Source: Diphasiastrum complanatum (Eukaryota; Streptophyta; Lycopodiopsida; Lycopodiales; Lycopodiaceae). Taken from it: 64,000 nucleotides of DNA. The notes under the pieces were generated by a model. That model worked only from the letters and a program-made list of their open reading frames with translations, had not been told where the DNA came from and ran no database searches. The stretch covers positions 42,478,890 to 42,542,889 of the forward strand of contig CM055112.1 in NCBI GenBank assembly GCA_029204225.1. The letters run 5' to 3'. Positions 43,930 through 54,169 of the stretch are shown here, one piece after another. A program made the position numbers and the translations under genes. How positions within the stretch are numbered: the first letter of the stretch is position 1; every line of letters starts with the position of its first letter.

Positions 43930-45520
43930 GATTTGGTACGGAGGATTTTCTTTTGGCCAAAGTTAATACCTTTCATAGAATCTTATGTGTTGAATTGATA
44001 ACAATGTCGGTGGTGTAATGCTGATTGCGTGAAGGTTGGTAGGCTGTTGCATCCATTAGATAATCCTATTAAATGATGGGATAGTATCTTGATGGATTTT
44101 GTAGTTGATTTACCGTGTACGAATAAACAAGAATGTTGCAATTTGGGTCATAGTTGACCGGTTAACCAAATTGGTTATGTTTATTCCGATAAAGACTATA
44201 GAAAGCGCCTCCGTTGTTGGGTGAGTCTACAAGATATCTTTATCTGTTGATATTGTAGATAAGTTCAGCCATTATGAGTTCTTTTGTGACTTAGGTAATG
44301 GGTGATTTACATAAGATATGTTGGAACTTTTGGTTCTAATTATTTTTCGTTTGAAAATAAAATTATCTTGGAAAACTCAGTTGGAGTTGGATAATTGGTG
44401 GAACCAAAAAGCCCATGGCTTCAGTAATGAAGTTTGGTAAATCTTAAGTTATTCTAGATCAAAACTTAAGTATATTGAGGTCTAGATGTGTTCTAGATTC
44501 AACTTTGACTTTGGAATGACATGTTGTGCCATGTCTAGAGCGAAGAAGTAGGATACTACAGTTCTTTATTGGCATCATAAGGAGAGTAGATTCGCATAAA
44601 TCTGGAACTTTTCTAGTGGAAAGGATTTTTGTGGAGCAACTCTCATGTCTTTAAGCGTAGTTAAATTCACGTTCTCTTATTTTCAAGTATAGAATAAGAA
44701 TCCAGTGAATTGTGATTGACGAATCATAGTTCAGGTTCCAGTCTATATTTGACTTTAAAGAGAGGGCAACGTGAGTGGTGAAAAGGTTGGATGTTTTGTG
44801 CATCACTCTCCTTATGGCACTCTCGTTGGATAAGGTATCTTCCATATTGAGTTTGCTTGTAACCATAGTAAGCATTACTGGATATAGTCCGTTTATGCTT
44901 ATGTATGGATTTCAACCTAGATTTCTGATAATGATTGAAACTGAGTCGATTAAAGTTCAGAAAGTAGCAGATTTCTTGGGTGAAATGCAAGAAATTTTAT
45001 AGTTAGCACGTGAAAATGTTTTAAGTGCCCAAGATCGGATAAGACATTTTGCTAATATAAAAAGATCGCCTCGAGAGTTTCAAGTTGGAGATTGGGTGTA
45101 TTTTAGAATTCCGAAGGATTTTAAGGTAATGCATACTGGAAAGCATTACAAACTGTCTGCTAGGTACAGTGGACCTTTTAGAATTTTGAAAAAGATTGGA
45201 TCTTTAGCTTACCGATTAGAGTTACCAGAGGGAACCAAGGCTCATCCTGTGTTTCATGTAAGTCGTCTGAAGATGAGTTTACATGAGGGAGATCATATTG
45301 GTTCTGGTACTAATCTAGATTCGTTTGAAGACTTATCTTAGAGGATTCCTTTAGAACTTGAAAAGATTCTTGATACAAGATCCAAGCGATTGCGAAATCG
45401 GGATGTTATTGAGCATCTGGTTCATTAGAAAGGATATTTTGATGATGGAGATTCTTGGGAATTAGAAGGTAATCTAAGAAAGAGTTTCCCGGACTTTGAG
45501 TTCAGAGGACAGAACTAAAA
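43930..45520 (+). pseudogene. chromovirus (Ty3/gypsy) integrase with chromodomain, decayed
   Basis: The order is: zinc-domain remnant (FWPKLIPFIESYV, then C-R-W-C with stops); SILMDFVVDLPCTNK for the DDE core start; IWVIVDRLTKLVMFIPI in a shifted frame; a gap; TGYSPFMLMYGFQPR; an FQVGDWVYFRI module; KLSARYSGPFRILKKIGS (GPF motif); HPVFHVSRLKMSL. Then, after a stop near 45339, a chromodomain: ELEKILDTRSKRLRNRDV, LVH with a stop in place of the usual W, KGYFDDGDSWELEGNL. Chromodomains of this place and form define plant chromoviruses and are known to guide insertion into heterochromatin. The first catalytic Asp region is present; the D-N-G motif and catalytic Glu are not recognisable. Confidence 0.88.
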
Positions 45521-45534
45521 TAAGGGGGGAGTTA

Positions 45535-46136
45535 TGTTACGACCCTAATGGGGGGTTTGTACCATTAGGGGGCTACCTTAGATGTAGGGGCCAGGCCTAA
45601 TTTGGGTAATAGCTAAGTAGGACCTTAGGCTATGCTTGCATGCGGTATAGGCATGTGTGTTGCATCCTAGTATGGGATAGGATGTACATGCACTGTCTAT
45701 GCATGGGTAGTTGCTATTATGAGTTAGGGGTACCTACATGCAGTGGACATGCATGGGGGTTTGGCATGATCAGTTAGAGTACTTCCATGTGGATTCAGTG
45801 CATGGGCAGGTGGGGTTGGCTATATCTCTATATATACCCTCACCAGTGTCTATGAAGATCATGGCAGAGTCTGTGGCCATTATGCTGTCAGTCTGTGAAG
45901 CGCTCTTCCTGTGGCTTGCCTTTTTCCTAGATTGCTCGGGGGCTAGATCGGATGGTCTAGGTTTGGTTGGGACGGTTTCGTCTACTGCAATCCTCCCTTT
46001 GATGTTCTAGGAAGCTCTATCTCGATTGGGAGTCCTGGGGGACGTTTTAACGTCCGCGATGAATAAAAAAAAAATTAAACTCGCGATTCACGTCGCAAAA
46101 CACGTCACAAATCGCGGCGGGTGTTGTAGTGTTACA
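45535..46136 (+). repeat. 3' LTR of the chromovirus, about 602 bp
   Basis: Opens TGTTACGACCC after the purine run AAGGGGGGAG (45522-45531) and probably closes GTGTTACA at 46136. A TATA-like CTCTATATATACCC lies at about 45826-45839. Words like CATGCAGTGGACATGCATGG repeat irregularly from 45640 to 45810. Confidence 0.75.
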
Positions 46137-46248
46137 AATATAAAAAAATGATATGTTTTGAAAATAAAATCATTATGATAGTCATGATTCAATTCTCATT
46201 TCAAATTTGATAAAGCTAACTATGAATTTTGGACCTAAGCAGACATAA

Positions 46249-46572
46249 GAAAGAATCATAATTGTGAATTTTAGATCTCTTTTAGAAACAATGATTTTAA
46301 AATTTTGGCCAGACCAACTATTGTATATAACTCATATTAGTCATATTTAAGGATGTTTAGTATTGTCTCTTACTTTTTTAATTACCCCTTCATTGCATGA
46401 ATATAAGTCAGAAAGAATCATAATTGTGAATTTTAGATCTCTTTTAGAAACAATGATTTTAAAATTTTGGCCAGACCAACTATTGTATATAACTCATATT
46501 AGTCATATTTAAGGATGTCTAGTATTGTCTCTTACTTTTTAAATTACCCCTTCATTGCATGAATATAAGTCA
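46249..46572. repeat. 162-bp tandem duplication
   Basis: The sequence starting GAAAGAATCATAATTGTGAA at 46249 recurs at 46411 and ends after GAATATAAGTCA in both. Only two or three bases differ, so the duplication is recent. Confidence 0.95.
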
Positions 46573-46642
46573 TCATTAAATTTATCTATTATCTGAAAAT
46601 GGTTGATGATCACTAGGTCTCGTATTCAGAACTTGATACAAA

Positions 46643-46724
46643 GGATGTTGACACACAATTAACTCTCTCCTAGCTATTGCTTCGGATGTTGACACACAAT
46701 TAGCTCTCTCCTAGCTATTGCTTC
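46643..46724. repeat. 41-bp tandem duplication
   Basis: GGATGTTGACACACAATTAA and the following CTCTCTCCTAGCTATTGCTTC occur at 46643 and 46684 with one difference. Confidence 0.95.
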
Positions 46725-46746
46725 TTGAAAACAATTTTGTTCACAA

Positions 46747-46750
<4 letters not shown>

Positions 46751-46805
<55 letters not shown>
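46751..46805. repeat. compound (GT)6(GA)n microsatellite
   Basis: Six GT units pass into about 21 GA units; a short GATT repeat follows (46810-46830). Confidence 0.97.
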
Positions 46806-46810
<5 letters not shown>

Positions 46811-46829
46811 TTGATTGATTGATTGACTG

Positions 46830-48400
46830 ATTGACTTGCAAAATGCTGACTCTCAGACCTTAGAGCAACTCGTATCTTGTTTGAGAGCGAAGCAGTCATA
46901 ACTCCAATCATTGTCTTTTTGGCTCAATATTCTGCACTGTAGTTTTTATTGTGATGCTGAAATGCTTTTGATTTGAATTTCAGGTCACAATTGCGATGCT
47001 GCTCCATTGTTTCCTCTCACTGAGAATATGATCTGCAAAACAACTCTACCTCTTTATTGGTTCGTTTTAACGGGCATGCAACCCAGACAACTAAAAGATA
47101 ACATTGAAACAAAAAAAAAATAGCCGCCACTTTTCTACTCCAAAAATCCACCTACAAAGTTCCGCTCCTCTGATCTCTTTACAATTTTGACACTTGAAAA
47201 ACAAAAACTGACCTGCAAACATTTGCTCATGTGCTGCTTTTCTAGGAAGAATGGTTCTTCCAGAGATAGTTGTACAAGAACTACAAACGTCTGCTCGTGC
47301 TGCTTTTCTAAGGAGAACGCTTGTTCTAGAGATAGCTGTGCCACGAAAGTGTAGATGCGTCAGAAAACTAGTAGTTGACACATCAGGAAAGTAGTCGTTG
47401 ATAAAAGACAAACACAAAAACGCCTCCAAACTGGTCGCTGGTGAGAAAGACACATATATACTAGGAAACTAATCGCTAAGCACAAACATATCCCATGCCA
47501 AACTGAAACAGAAAATCGCTGCTACATATACAAAACGCCCGAGTAGAAAAAAATAGCAATCTCATTAATAGGGCACTCAAAACCGAGCTTAGCTTATGCG
47601 CTTCATGCTGGAATCAGATATTGCATGCAAGTCAAAATAGGAAATAGCAATCCCATGAATAAGCACTCAAAATCCAGCTTCTGCACTTCATGCTGGAATC
47701 AGAAATTGCATGCAGCTCGACGCTGGAATCTGAAATTGCATGCAGCTCGGCACTGAACAACGCAAAAGACCAGCAATCGGTTGCGCACAGAAACCAACCA
47801 AAGCGCAAAGACACGCGTATGCTGCCTGCACTTTCTATTTCATGACTACCGATTTCGATATCTGCAGCATCGCTGCTTTCTTGGAGGCCTTTCTACGAAC
47901 AGCTACCACGTATGAAATTTATATTTTACACATGAAAACGAAGTCGTTGATTAAAACACTATCAACGATCCACAACATGCCACGTACCTATGCTCTCTGA
48001 GCAGATGAAAACAAAGTAGTTGATTATAACAACATCAACGATCCACAACATGCCATGTAGCTCAAGCAATTTACATGAATCGAGCAGAATGTTGGAGCTT
48101 TCTATTTATCAGCTATGAAATCATAACCATTGGTTGCAATACCAATCTACATCCTAGAACGTGCCACGTGGCTACTGTCTTTGAGCAAAGAATTGAAACT
48201 TGGGTATAGGACAAAATTGTAACTAGCGTCTTGTAGCAAGCTTAGTGGTAGCCAACTTCCTCACAAGGATTGCATTTGCTCTTTAAGACGTCCTCCAAAG
48301 CGTGCAACCACCGCTAGCCGACTTCCTCACGAAGGATTACATTTGCAAGCAAGGCCAACGAGAATCTCCATATGTTATCCTCCCAACCACAGAGATATAT
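46830..48400. repeat. mosaic of diverged local duplications
   Basis: Several words recur: GTGCTGCTTTTCTA at 47231 and 47298 (period 67); a CTTCATGCTGGAATCAGA unit at about 47600, 47687 and 47718; ATGAAAAC with GATCCACAACATGCCA at 47932 and 48005 (period 73); a GACTTCCTCAC-AAGGATT unit near 48250 and 48319. ORFs here (47091-47453, 47740-48000) follow these repeats and look accidental. Confidence 0.7.
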
Positions 48401-48744
48401 CCGTTCCGTAGTAATAGCCGTAGTAATAGTGTTAACGAAAACAAGTTCAGGTGGAGAAGCGAGGGGTGGCGAGCGCGGCTTGCTTTGCACACCTTCGTTG
48501 CGATGCTGTTGTAGCCGTTTCTCGACTCCACTACGGGTTTACGACACAAGGCGAGGCTAGGTGAGTTCATTTCTTGCGTTCTAGGCGTAGCCAATGAATG
48601 CATCAGTGAAGAAGAATGGGAACGACACTGCTAGTTTTTAATCCTTGGAAACCGTTCTTAACTCCACTTGAGCTGTGATGGCTTTCTTACAAAGCAGATT
48701 TATCTCGGTTCAGCTTTTTGCCAATCTTTGCATTTGAGGGTGGG
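48401..48744. other. stretch before the leader-like exon, nothing recognised
   Basis: Contains a CGTAGTAATAG direct repeat near 48408-48430 and small overlapping ORFs without known motifs. Confidence 0.35.
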
Positions 48745-48887
48745 AACCCTAATCTAAAACTTTAGGGTTTGGAAAAAGATGGTATAAGCTAGAGCCGGGG
48801 CGGCTTAAGCGATTCTCAATTGTTCATCCTCGTCGTGGATCCGGTTGAGAGCTCATCGTTTGTGGATCTACATATCAAGTGTCTCAG
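48745..48887 (+). promoter_or_regulatory. possible untranslated leader exon with inverted telo-boxes
   Basis: AACCCTAA at 48745-48752 and TTAGGGTT at 48762-48769 form an inverted pair with a 9-base loop. Telo-boxes mark promoters and leaders of many plant translation-related and ribosomal genes. The stretch ends GTGTCTCAG before a good donor GTAGGATCC at 48888. No coding exon was recognised downstream, so the gene is hypothetical. Confidence 0.3.
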
Positions 48888-51190
48888 GTAGGATCCAAAC
48901 GCTTGTTACTAAGTCAGGATTGTGTTGCACCATTTCCCGTGTAGTTTTTGACGATAAAGTTGAGCATTATGATTGACTTATTTGGGGTTTTGCTAATTTG
49001 TAGGCTGTTCTGGTTTGTAGAGAGGTTATTCGTTCATTTGGGAACTTTTTTATCCCGTGTAGAGCTACGACTCACTCTGCCTTAGTTCATTTGTCGTGTC
49101 CAGGAAGAAATAGTTGAGAATGGCCACATGTTTTTGATGGATGGCAATCCAAACTTGGTATAAGTCAGTTGTTAAAGTCCGTCAGGGTTTTGATGTTAGC
49201 TCAATAGATCGTTGGAAACAGATGCTAATTAATGGGTTTTGAAATTAGTGGGTATATTATGACATTGCTGGGTGCATGGCCCAAAAATCACTTTCTTAGC
49301 ATTATCTTTCATAATGAAGTTAGAGTGACGGTGAGTTGGTGATACTGGACTTTGTTTGATTATTCTCGTCAGCTGCTGATTATTGTATTGTCAGATGAAT
49401 GTTTCATCGCGTTGTTATGATCTGCAATAGTTTGTTTTATTCTTCAATTATGGGCCCACATCACAACTTCCATCAAGACCATTATGCGCATGCCAGGTCT
49501 TAGCAAAAACTTGGCTTTTTCTTCTACATTGAAATGCATCTCCTCCAAGGCTGACTGCTGGGTCAATTCATTAACCTTATAGCCTCACGTTTGAATCAGC
49601 TGCTGCACAATCATCATGGGTACATCAAGATGGATGGCTACCTTCTAACCACCCCACTTCACCTGTGAAAGACAAAATGCTCCTCATTCCAAGGGCTTGA
49701 TCTAGTCTCATATTACATCTTCTTCTCTAAGCAATGCTCTTGGAAAAAGGGAACAATAGTCTCAGACTTTGAGGATAATGTGACTTTCCCCACTTGGCAC
49801 TGAGACCAACGATGTTGATGCCAACTACCATGCTCTTCAGTTCCACGAATCTTGTCAAGGGGTACACGTACACATATGTTTAAGGTGTGCACGAGAAGTT
49901 TCAATTTCTATAATTTCTGTGCCTATATAGTTAGGCAGTTGATGGACTACTTAGTAGACAATATTCCAGATGCTACATTTAGTCTAGATTTATTGGAGAT
50001 GTATTGTGCTCCCTTTTTGGATGGCATATTTGATATGTACTTGACAATATTATATAGTATTTTGATTCTTAATGACATTAATCAATCAATCTCTCTCTCT
50101 TTCTATACATAATTCTAAAACACTTTCCCTTGCAATACTTGGTATGTTGTCGAATGTCTTTGCTTCCACCTCCATGTCATCGAGTACTCACCTCCACTCC
50201 ACACGTCCTCCATGAGACAGATGTTAGTGTCATGCCTTAGTCAGATATAAGAGAATGCCTGTTGAGAAGCCGAATATAGAAACATCTTTTTCAGTTATTA
50301 GGGGTTTTCTCTTAAGAGTTGTTACCAATTGCCACAAACCTTTTGATTTCTCCCTTTCACTCCACTTATAGTATGTGGGTTGAAATGTAATTGTGCTTGT
50401 GACATTGATGGATGACCTTGAGAGTGAGTTTTTTTATTGATGTTGTAGACATCATTTCACTTATATTGGTCAATTTCCTTAATGATATATTAGTCCCCTT
50501 CTTCTTGGTGCGCCAGTGTCGTTCATCTTAAGATACCAGTGAGCAAAGGCTGAAACTCGACGTTGCACTCCATGAGACAAGCAAGGAGTAGACCACATCA
50601 TTTTCCCAGGAAGCATTTTGCTATTTGTTACATTTGCGGGACCAATTCCCAATCCTACCATATGACATTTCTGGTCTATTGGAATGGATTAGTGTTAGTT
50701 CTTGTTGATAGTGCTTGACACTCTTGGTCCTTGCGAGTCACTTGGACCTCTTTGCCCCTCCAAGTCCATCATGCCGTATTGCTACATGGTATTCTTGGTT
50801 GATAGCTTGGGATGCAGCTACTCCAGTTCTTGATGAGATTATTTGTCAATCATGATTCTTGATGATATATATTTGACACTCGCTTTGTTAGCATAGTGCA
50901 AGTGGAACTGTGGTATTTTACATTCCTTTGAAACCATTACATGTGGCTACCTTGGAATGTATATGATTGTTGCTTTTGCTATGTTCTTGCTTCTTGTGGC
51001 ATAATAGTTTTTTATGTGTTGCAAAGTCTTACTTTTACCTTCTAGCAAATATTTTCTTTGTGCATGTGGTAGCAAATTTCTTCTATACAATGGGATATTT
51101 CTATTGGTAGACAACGTTCTTGTTCCTAGGCTTAGATTTGGCCACTATCTGAGTATCATCGTATATCGTGGTGTGCAAAATTGCATCCTC
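48888..51190. other. unassigned; possible intron or intergenic
   Basis: No domain is recognised. An open stretch at 49930-50100 (VRQLMDYLVDNIPDATF and SLDLLEMYCAPFLDGIFD) reads like a real exon by codon texture, but I cannot name it and see no clean splice pair. A 60-codon minus-strand ORF at 50479-50661 has no known motif. Confidence 0.3.
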
Positions 51191-51199
51191 AATGGTAAG

Positions 51200-51700
51200 T
51201 GATTGGGTCCTTTAAGTTGAAGATCGTTGGACAAGCCCTAGATATAGTGCAACTTGACTAAAGCAGGATCTATTCTAGTAGCAAAATGAGAATATATTTC
51301 TTGAAAGTCCTCCAAGTATGCATCAAGGGGCTAGTCCCCCATGTGAATTGTCTCATACTGGCGATAGAATTTGAAGTCCTCCAAGATGGGTAAGAAAGCC
51401 ACCTTGAAGGCCTTGCCAAACCCTCCCAGGTCTTGGGGGCCTTGGGCTTCCCTCGTAGATCTTGCCACCATGTAAAAGCTTTTCTTGTAGGTACATGATA
51501 GCCATATCGATCTTGTTGTCATCTGTTGAATCGTGCGCGGAGAAATGCGAACTACATCGATCCAACCCCAGAATCATGACATTGGGGCATCTGTCTTTCT
51601 TATCACCAGCAAAGAGATCAGGCGTGAAGAGGGAGGGGATGGTGCAAAGCTTGCCTGGTTTTTGCCATGTCCCTCCATTGTTGATGCTCCCTGTTACGTT
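51200..51700 (-). pseudogene. gypsy gag (Retrotrans_gag) fragment
   Basis: The minus-strand reading, in shifting frames, shows DDNKIDMAIMYLQEK, the position of the W-W motif (F-Y-M-V-A-R here), a W-E-G-L or FGKAFKVAFLPILEDF stretch, FYRQYETIHMGD, LDAYLEDFQEIYSHFATR and LPLRMQFCT. This is the order of the central gag domain in gypsy elements. Several stops. Confidence 0.65.
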
Positions 51701-51729
51701 TTGCTTGCATCCAAAGTAGTCGTAGAGCT

Positions 51730-51853
51730 CATGGCCTCAACTGATTTAGTTTGGGTAAGATGCATAACGGAGGAAGGATAAGAGAAGATACATGGCCTCA
51801 ATTGGCTTAGTTTGGGTAAGATGCACAGATGGAAGAAGGGTAAGAGAAGATAC
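51730..51853. repeat. 61-bp tandem duplication
   Basis: CATGGCCTCAACTGATTTAG at 51730 recurs as CATGGCCTCAATTGGCTTAG at 51791, each followed by TTTGGGTAAGATGCA and later AAGAGAAGATACA. Confidence 0.9.
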
Positions 51854-52214
51854 AACTGAAAGTCTTAGATCAATTTAACTCATACTTGGAGGTAAGAAAG
51901 CAATCACAACTTTTTCAAACTTTACTCAATCTCCTAGAAAGACAAATGTGGTGTTCTCCATGGCTGCCACAAGATTTGAAGGAAATCAGAGAGGTGAAGA
52001 ACCAAAAGTGAAAAGTGAGAATGGGTGGCAATCCACCACCCACCCCACCCCTCCCCTCCCCTCCCCTCCCCTCCACGTTGAAAGACACCGCCCCCGTCAC
52101 TGGTCCAATCCAAAGCCAGATGGCACTGTTGGCTAGGTCCCACGTAGTTGCAGCAAAGAGCAGGAGTAGCTAGCTGGCAGCTCACCTACTAGCGTGGCTG
52201 GTTGGCACTGGCTG

Positions 52215-52520
52215 CATTGCAGGCCCTCGCGCTGATTTTTCTATTTTATATCGTCCTGGCCGTTCGAACGCCGCTGCCGATGCTTTATCCCGTCTGCCCG
52301 CTTTGTTACACACTTGTTGCCACCATTCCTCCCTGGTTTGATTACCTTCCCTCTGTTTATCTCACCTGTCCTGATTTTCGTGACATTTATAGTTCTGCAC
52401 CTGCTGTCTCTTCTTGTCCACACCTGGTCTATTCCCTCGTTGATCACCGTCTTTATCATTTTGGGTCTCTTTGTATTCCTAGCTCCTTGCCTCTTCGCAC
52501 CCAGCTGGTCATAACAGAAT
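52215..52520 (+). pseudogene. gypsy RNase H end and integrase N-terminal fragment
   Basis: Reads FSILYRPGRSNAAADALSRL, the connection motif that closes RNase H in gypsy pol. A frame change follows, then PPWFDYLPSVYLTCPDFRD, and YSLVDHRLYHFGSLCIPSS with LRTQLVITE, the start of the integrase zinc domain. GC-richer than the surroundings. It meets an oppositely oriented gag start at about 52500-52520. Confidence 0.85.
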
Positions 52521-52629
52521 CTAAACGAGAAGAGACACTAGAAATGGCAACATCCATGGCCTGACGAATATGATCTGTCAAAGCATCCTGAGGGTGTTCA
52601 CTCGTGGTGGGAGAATGAGCTTCCGACAT
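52500..52629 (-). pseudogene. gypsy gag N-terminus, opposite strand
   Basis: From an ATG at about 52629 the minus strand reads MSEAHSPTTSEHPQDALTD and HIRQAMDVAISSVSSRLDSV, a typical gag start with an amphipathic helix. It then runs into the plus-strand pol fragment. The two must be joined by rearrangement. Confidence 0.55.
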
Positions 52630-52639
52630 GATAAAAGAG

Positions 52640-54160
52640 AAATGAAACTAGAGTAAGAGCAAAAGAATGAGTAAATCCCAATGGACGAACCGAAGGAGAG
52701 AACATAAGTCGTCACAACAGGTACGCCATAAAAAAAACACGTAAGCGACTCTCACAATAACTCAGTAGGAAAGGGAATGAGAGGCAGCTGGAATGTGGGC
52801 AGTGTAGGCAGTAGGGTAGGAGTCCACGAATCAGAAGACAGTTGGATGCAGGGAATGCAACTTCATAGCTCACTGGTTAGCAGGCAATATGCGCAGGCAG
52901 AGGATGTCATAAATCGCAGGTACTTCCATGTCGAATGTGCACATTTTGTTGTCTTGAGGAGCGTAGGATTGTATGTTCTAAAGCTGCAACAAGATGAGTG
53001 TATTTATTCCTGCTGTTAGCACACTTTTTGAAGGCTATCTAGGGCGCATTTATGAAGACATTTCGGTGGTTTTAACATTAGTTGGTTGTAAGTAACATTG
53101 CAGATGGATTTAGCAATGTGGAGCTAGCAATGTAGGATATAGGCAGCGATGGGGGGGGGTGCTGGAAGATGTCAGAAAATGAGGCAGGGTGCTGGGAGAT
53201 GAAGATTCGGAGGTATGCGATGAAGGTGGCTAGAGGTGCAACGATGGGCAGCGAGGGCAGGGATGGAAGAGGAGCAGGGAACTTGCAGATCCACGGTAGA
53301 CTGCTAGAGAGGTGTAGGATAGGTAGATCAGGGGCAGCTCGTTTGGATGTGAGTGCTATCTGGAAATGAATAGCTGAGAGGAAAGAATGAACAGATGGGC
53401 ACTGAGCCTCCTTGAGACGATGATGCAAACGATGCTGCAAAAGCAGATCCAAAAGTTGGAGATCCAAAGTCTAGATCCTCCCTCCAATCGGTGGTGTAGA
53501 GCCTTGCAAGAAAAGTAGGTTTGGAGAATGAAGATATGCACTGTGGATGGGCGCCCTTCTGTAGAAAAAAAAAAATCTGCTTAGGAAAGTGCTTTAATGC
53601 CAAGTTATGAACGGATCCACAAGTAATCTAAGGCTAAACTAGAAAGTAGCACATAAGCAAGACTTAATCCTAGAAAGCAGGAAAAAGAGAGATAGGCTAA
53701 AAGAGAGAGATCCATATCGTAAGCCGCCATGAAAGTGACACTAGAGCTGCCCTATTATACCCAACAGGAAGCCCTAGAAAGGGGTCTAAAGGACAAGATT
53801 CAACTAGGAGGGAAAATAGTGCACCCTCCAAGAGGGCCGCCCTCCAAAGTAATATTGTCTAAATGTCAATAAAATGAATATAGGGCCCAAGGCCAACCAT
53901 ATAGTCTAAATGTTACTAATCAATAAAATAGGGGGCCCAAGGCCTGTTTATGCATAAAAGTAAAGGTAAAGTAAATACAAATGGACGTGGCGAATGTAAA
54001 TAGCCAAGTCCATAACTGATACCTTCTTTATTACCTTGGCATAGTTCACACCATTTCCTATGTGAGGTGTTTATTGTTGATGCATTCCCTTGACATTTCT
54101 GGTCCGTTTAGAAACCTCGCATAGTTCACACAATTCCCTAGTCAAAGGAAATGAGACCAC
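52640..54160. other. possible leader/LTR of the minus-strand gypsy; no gene recognised
   Basis: Position suggests 5' leader or LTR of the gag at 52500-52629, but no LTR ends or primer site were found. ORFs at 53078-53467 (-), 53169-53369 (+) and 53328-53603 (-) overlap one another and show no known motif. A diverged direct repeat lies at about 53865-53955, with the unit around GTCTAAATGT and CAATAAAAT followed by GGGCCCAAGGCC. Confidence 0.35.
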
Positions 54161-54169
54161 AAAATTTTG

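Noticed and set aside
53078-53603. ORFs of 129 and 91 codons on the minus strand and 66 on the plus strand
   Set aside because: Mutually overlapping, low complexity, no recognisable domain; probably LTR or leader sequence.
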